This document shows positions 61,436 through 64,000 of a DNA stretch of 64,000 nucleotides, piece by piece. The notes under the pieces were generated by a model, which was not told where the DNA came from, searched no databases, and was given only the letters and a program-made list of their open reading frames with translations. The translations under genes were made by a program, and so were the position numbers. Each line of letters starts with the position of its first letter. Within the stretch, counting starts at the first letter, position 1. This stretch comes from Bacillota bacterium (GTDB lineage Bacteria; Bacillota; Clostridia; Lachnospirales; Lachnospiraceae), in contig JAEZOB010000022.1 of NCBI GenBank assembly GCA_023414355.1, positions 110,734-174,733 of the forward strand. Reading direction: 5' to 3'.

Positions 61436-63463
61436 ATGTCTGAGATGATTAACACTATTCAAGAGATAACCTATGATGCTATAAAAATTGGTTTAGCTTC
61501 ACCTGAAAAAATCAGAGAATGGTCCAAGGGAGAAGTAAGAAAGCCGGAGACAATCAATTACAGAACCTTAAAGCCTGAGAAGGATGGTCTGTTCTGTGAG
61601 AGAATCTTTGGACCCAGCAAGGACTGGGAATGTCATTGCGGTAAATATAAAAAGATCAGATATAAGGGTGTCGTCTGTGATCGTTGCGGCGTTGAGGTAA
61701 CGAAAGCAAGTGTACGCCGTGAAAGAATGGGCCATATCGAACTGGCAGCACCGGTTTCCCATATCTGGTATTTCAAGGGAATCCCGAGCCGTATGGGTCT
61801 GATCCTGGATCTTTCTCCGAGAACACTGGAGAAGGTATTGTATTTCGCTTCCTACATCGTACTCGATAAAGGACACTCCGATTTACAGTACAAACAGGTT
61901 CTGAATGAAAAAGAGAAGCAGGAAGCAATCGAGAAATACGGTTATAACAGCTTCCGCCTCGGAATGGGTGCAGAAGCAATCCAGGAGCTGTTGCAGGCAA
62001 TCGACTTAGAGAAGGAATCTAAGGATTTAAAGAAGGGCTTAAAGGATTCTACAGGCCAGAAACGTGCGAGAATTATCAAACGTCTCGAAGTAGTGGAAGC
62101 CTTCCGTGAGTCCGGCAATTCACCCGAATGGATGATACTGTCCGTAATCCCGGTTATTCCTCCGGATCTTCGTCCGATGGTACAGCTCGACGGTGGTCGT
62201 TTCGCGACCTCCGATATGAACGATTTATATCGTAGAATCATTAACCGTAACAACCGTCTGAAGAGACTTCTTGAGCTTGGCGCTCCGGACATCATTGTTC
62301 GTAACGAGAAAAGAATGCTTCAGGAAGCGGTTGATGCATTAATTGATAACGGCAGAAGAGGAAGACCTGTTACCGGACCCGGAAACAGAGCGCTGAAATC
62401 TCTATCCGATATGTTAAAGGGTAAGCAGGGACGTTTCCGTCAGAACTTACTTGGTAAACGTGTTGACTACTCCGGACGTTCAGTTATCGTTGTAGGACCT
62501 GAATTAAAGCTATATCAATGCGGTCTGCCAAAAGAAATGGCAATCGAGTTATTCAAACCTTTCGTTATGAAAGAGTTAGTAGCAAGAGGAACCGCTCACA
62601 ATATTAAATCTGCTAAGAAGATGGTAGAAAGACTTCAGACAGAGGTTTGGGACGTTCTTGAGGAGGTTATCAAAGAACATCCGGTTATGTTAAACCGTGC
62701 CCCAACCCTTCATAGACTTGGTATTCAGGCATTTGAGCCAGTTCTTGTTGAAGGTAAGGCGATTAAACTTCATCCGCTTGTATGTACCGCTTATAATGCG
62801 GACTTCGACGGTGACCAGATGGCGGTGCATTTGCCGCTGTCCGTAGAAGCACAGGCAGAATGTCGTTTCTTACTGCTTTCACCTAACAACTTACTGAAGC
62901 CATCCGATGGTGCGCCTGTAACTGTTCCTTCACAGGATATGGTTCTTGGTATTTACTATTTGACCATCGAAAGAGAGATGGAAGGCGGAGTTCGTCATCA
63001 CTATAAGAGCTTGAATGAAGCAATTCTTGCTTATGAGAACGGCGCAATTTCTCTTCATGAAATGATTAGAGTTAGAAGATCCGGCATTAATAACCAAGGT
63101 GTAGAAGAAATCAGAGCGGTTGAATCTACCTTAGGACGTTTCATTTTTAATGAAATCATTCCACAGGATTTAGGATTTATTGATCGTTCCTTAGATGAAA
63201 ACTTCTTAAAACTTGAAATCAACTTCTTAGTTGGTAAGAAACAGTTAAAGCCAATCCTGGAAAAATGTATTAACATCCATGGTGCAACGAAGACTGCAGA
63301 AATCCTTGATGCAGTTAAGTCCCTTGGTTATAAATATTCCACTCGTGCAGCTATGACAGTTTCTATTTCTGATATGAAAGTACCAGAAGAGAAGAAACAG
63401 ATTATGGCAGAAGCAGAAGCTACCATTAAGATATTGCGAAAGAGTACAGACGCGGTAGAATGA
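61436..63463 (+). CDS. rpoC: RNA polymerase beta' subunit, N-terminal part, frame broken
   Basis: First 675 residues of beta'. The N-terminal zinc site (CHCGKYKKIRYKGVVCDRCG) and the active-centre NADFDGDQMAVHLPLS are intact. The frame then ends early: after about residue 665 the sequence turns into ILRKSTDAVE and stops at 63461-63463. The expected sequence continues in the next frame from 63433 (IAKEYRRGRMTEEERY). Adding one base between 63430 and 63433 restores one long frame, so a one-base deletion is the simplest reading. A real split, with the next part starting at ATG 63460 in an ATGA overlap, is possible but unlikely. It follows rpoB by 44 bases. Confidence 0.95.
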   Translation: MSEMINTIQEITYDAIKIGLASPEKIREWSKGEVRKPETINYRTLKPEKDGLFCERIFGPSKDWECHCGKYKKIRYKGVVCDRCGVEVTKASVRRERMGHIELAAPVSHIWYFKGIPSRMGLILDLSPRTLEKVLYFASYIVLDKGHSDLQYKQVLNEKEKQEAIEKYGYNSFRLGMGAEAIQELLQAIDLEKESKDLKKGLKDSTGQKRARIIKRLEVVEAFRESGNSPEWMILSVIPVIPPDLRPMVQLDGGRFATSDMNDLYRRIINRNNRLKRLLELGAPDIIVRNEKRMLQEAVDALIDNGRRGRPVTGPGNRALKSLSDMLKGKQGRFRQNLLGKRVDYSGRSVIVVGPELKLYQCGLPKEMAIELFKPFVMKELVARGTAHNIKSAKKMVERLQTEVWDVLEEVIKEHPVMLNRAPTLHRLGIQAFEPVLVEGKAIKLHPLVCTAYNADFDGDQMAVHLPLSVEAQAECRFLLLSPNNLLKPSDGAPVTVPSQDMVLGIYYLTIEREMEGGVRHHYKSLNEAILAYENGAISLHEMIRVRRSGINNQGVEEIRAVESTLGRFIFNEIIPQDLGFIDRSLDENFLKLEINFLVGKKQLKPILEKCINIHGATKTAEILDAVKSLGYKYSTRAAMTVSISDMKVPEEKKQIMAEAEATIKILRKSTDAVE

Positions 63464-64000
63464 CTGAAGAGGAAAGATACTCTGCAGTTATTGATACCTG
63501 GAAGGAAGCAGATAAGATTCTTACTGATAAACTTCTTGGTGGTCTTGATAAATTTAATAACATTAAGATGATGTCCGACTCCGGTGCCCGTGGTTCCGAT
63601 AAGCAGATCAAACAGCTTGCTGGTATGCGTGGTTTGATGGCAGATACAACTGGTAAAACAATCGAATTACCTATTAAGTCCAACCTTCGTGAAGGTCTTG
63701 ACGTATTGGAGTACTTTATCTCTGCGCATGGTGCTCGTAAAGGTCTTTCCGATACAGCGCTTCGTACCGCTGACTCCGGTTACTTGACACGTCGTCTTGT
63801 TGACGTTTCACAGGATTTAATTATTCGTGAAGTAGATTGTTGTGAAGGTCATGAGATTCCAGGAATGGTAATTGAAGCATTCATGGATGGAAAAGAAATG
63901 ATTGAGAGCTTGGAAGAAAGAATCACAGGAAGATATTCCTGCGAATCTATCTATGATACGGATGGCAGCATGATCGTTAAGGCAAATCATATGATTACAC
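63460..64000 (+). CDS. rpoC: RNA polymerase beta' subunit, continuation, incomplete at window end
   Basis: An open frame of 180 codons from the ATG at 63460 to the last base, clearly the continuation of beta': MTEEERYSAVIDTWKEADKI, then KMMSDSGARGSDKQIKQLAGMRGLMA (the region of the bridge helix and trigger loop base) and RTADSGYLTRRLVDVSQDLIIREVDC. It is in the frame that becomes continuous with the upstream part if one base is restored near 63431. The gene continues beyond 64000. Confidence 0.93.
   Translation, partial: MTEEERYSAVIDTWKEADKILTDKLLGGLDKFNNIKMMSDSGARGSDKQIKQLAGMRGLMADTTGKTIELPIKSNLREGLDVLEYFISAHGARKGLSDTALRTADSGYLTRRLVDVSQDLIIREVDCCEGHEIPGMVIEAFMDGKEMIESLEERITGRYSCESIYDTDGSMIVKANHMIT

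Overview
The window looks like a chromosome segment of a low-GC, spore-forming, anaerobic Firmicute, most likely of the Lachnospiraceae/Clostridium XIVa type. Reasons: strong GGAGG-type ribosome binding sites with frequent GTG/TTG starts, a spoIIID gene, a complete clostridial-order rnfCDGEAB cluster, Gram-positive style lipoproteins and an L10-leader/rplJL arrangement typical of Clostridia. No phage, IS element, CRISPR array, tRNA or rRNA was seen.

Layout. (1) 1-5.8 kb: xanthine phosphoribosyltransferase followed by a BMP-family nucleoside ABC transporter (binding lipoprotein, double ATPase, two permeases). (2) 5.8-20.4 kb: single genes and short operons: MFS exporter, Crp/Fnr regulator, AlkD-like repair protein, beta-CASP nuclease, type I pullulanase, AraC regulator, SatD/DUF3307 operon with palindromic operators, CFI-box protein, GlsB-type membrane protein, GNAT enzyme, phosphoribosyltransferase-like protein and CorA. 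(3) 20.7-34.6 kb: a large, AT-rich exopolysaccharide locus: lipid-linked sugar synthase, two multi-membrane glycosyltransferase-like proteins, a membrane protein with a degenerate GGDEF domain but an intact RxxD I-site, a DUF2334 protein, a processive GT2 synthase, a BcsB-like protein, a thioredoxin/GH8-like fusion and UDP-GlcNAc 2-epimerase. (4) 34.7-40.8 kb: spoIIID, then the Rnf complex behind Rex-like operator half sites. (5) 40.9-47.4 kb: a 109-bp palindrome, LacI regulator, FliD-like protein, AraC regulator and a secreted subtilase. (6) 47.7-64.0 kb: rpmG-secE-nusG-rplKA-rplJL, about 6 kb of accessory genes and repeats, then rpoB-rpoC. The rpoC reading frame is broken by an apparent one-base deletion and runs off the window.

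How it fits together. The best candidate for an undescribed system is the exopolysaccharide locus. Its synthase lacks a PilZ domain, so the I-site GGDEF-like membrane protein is the obvious c-di-GMP receptor. The BcsB-like protein and GH8-like hydrolase resemble cellulose-type secretion. The adjacent 2-epimerase points to a ManNAc-containing polymer, similar in concept to the Listeria Pss polymer. Two GT-C-like proteins and the GtrB-like enzyme could add side sugars outside the membrane. The thioredoxin-GH8 fusion and the charged-repeat tail on the GT-C protein are unusual.

The intergenic DNA is rich in structure: two L1-type autoregulatory RNA motifs, an L10 leader, a dispersed two-hairpin element whose stems vary while pairing is kept, a 13-bp minisatellite, six tandem imperfect hairpins before rpoB, and several long bidirectional terminators. 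All calls come from reading the sequence; no database search was run.
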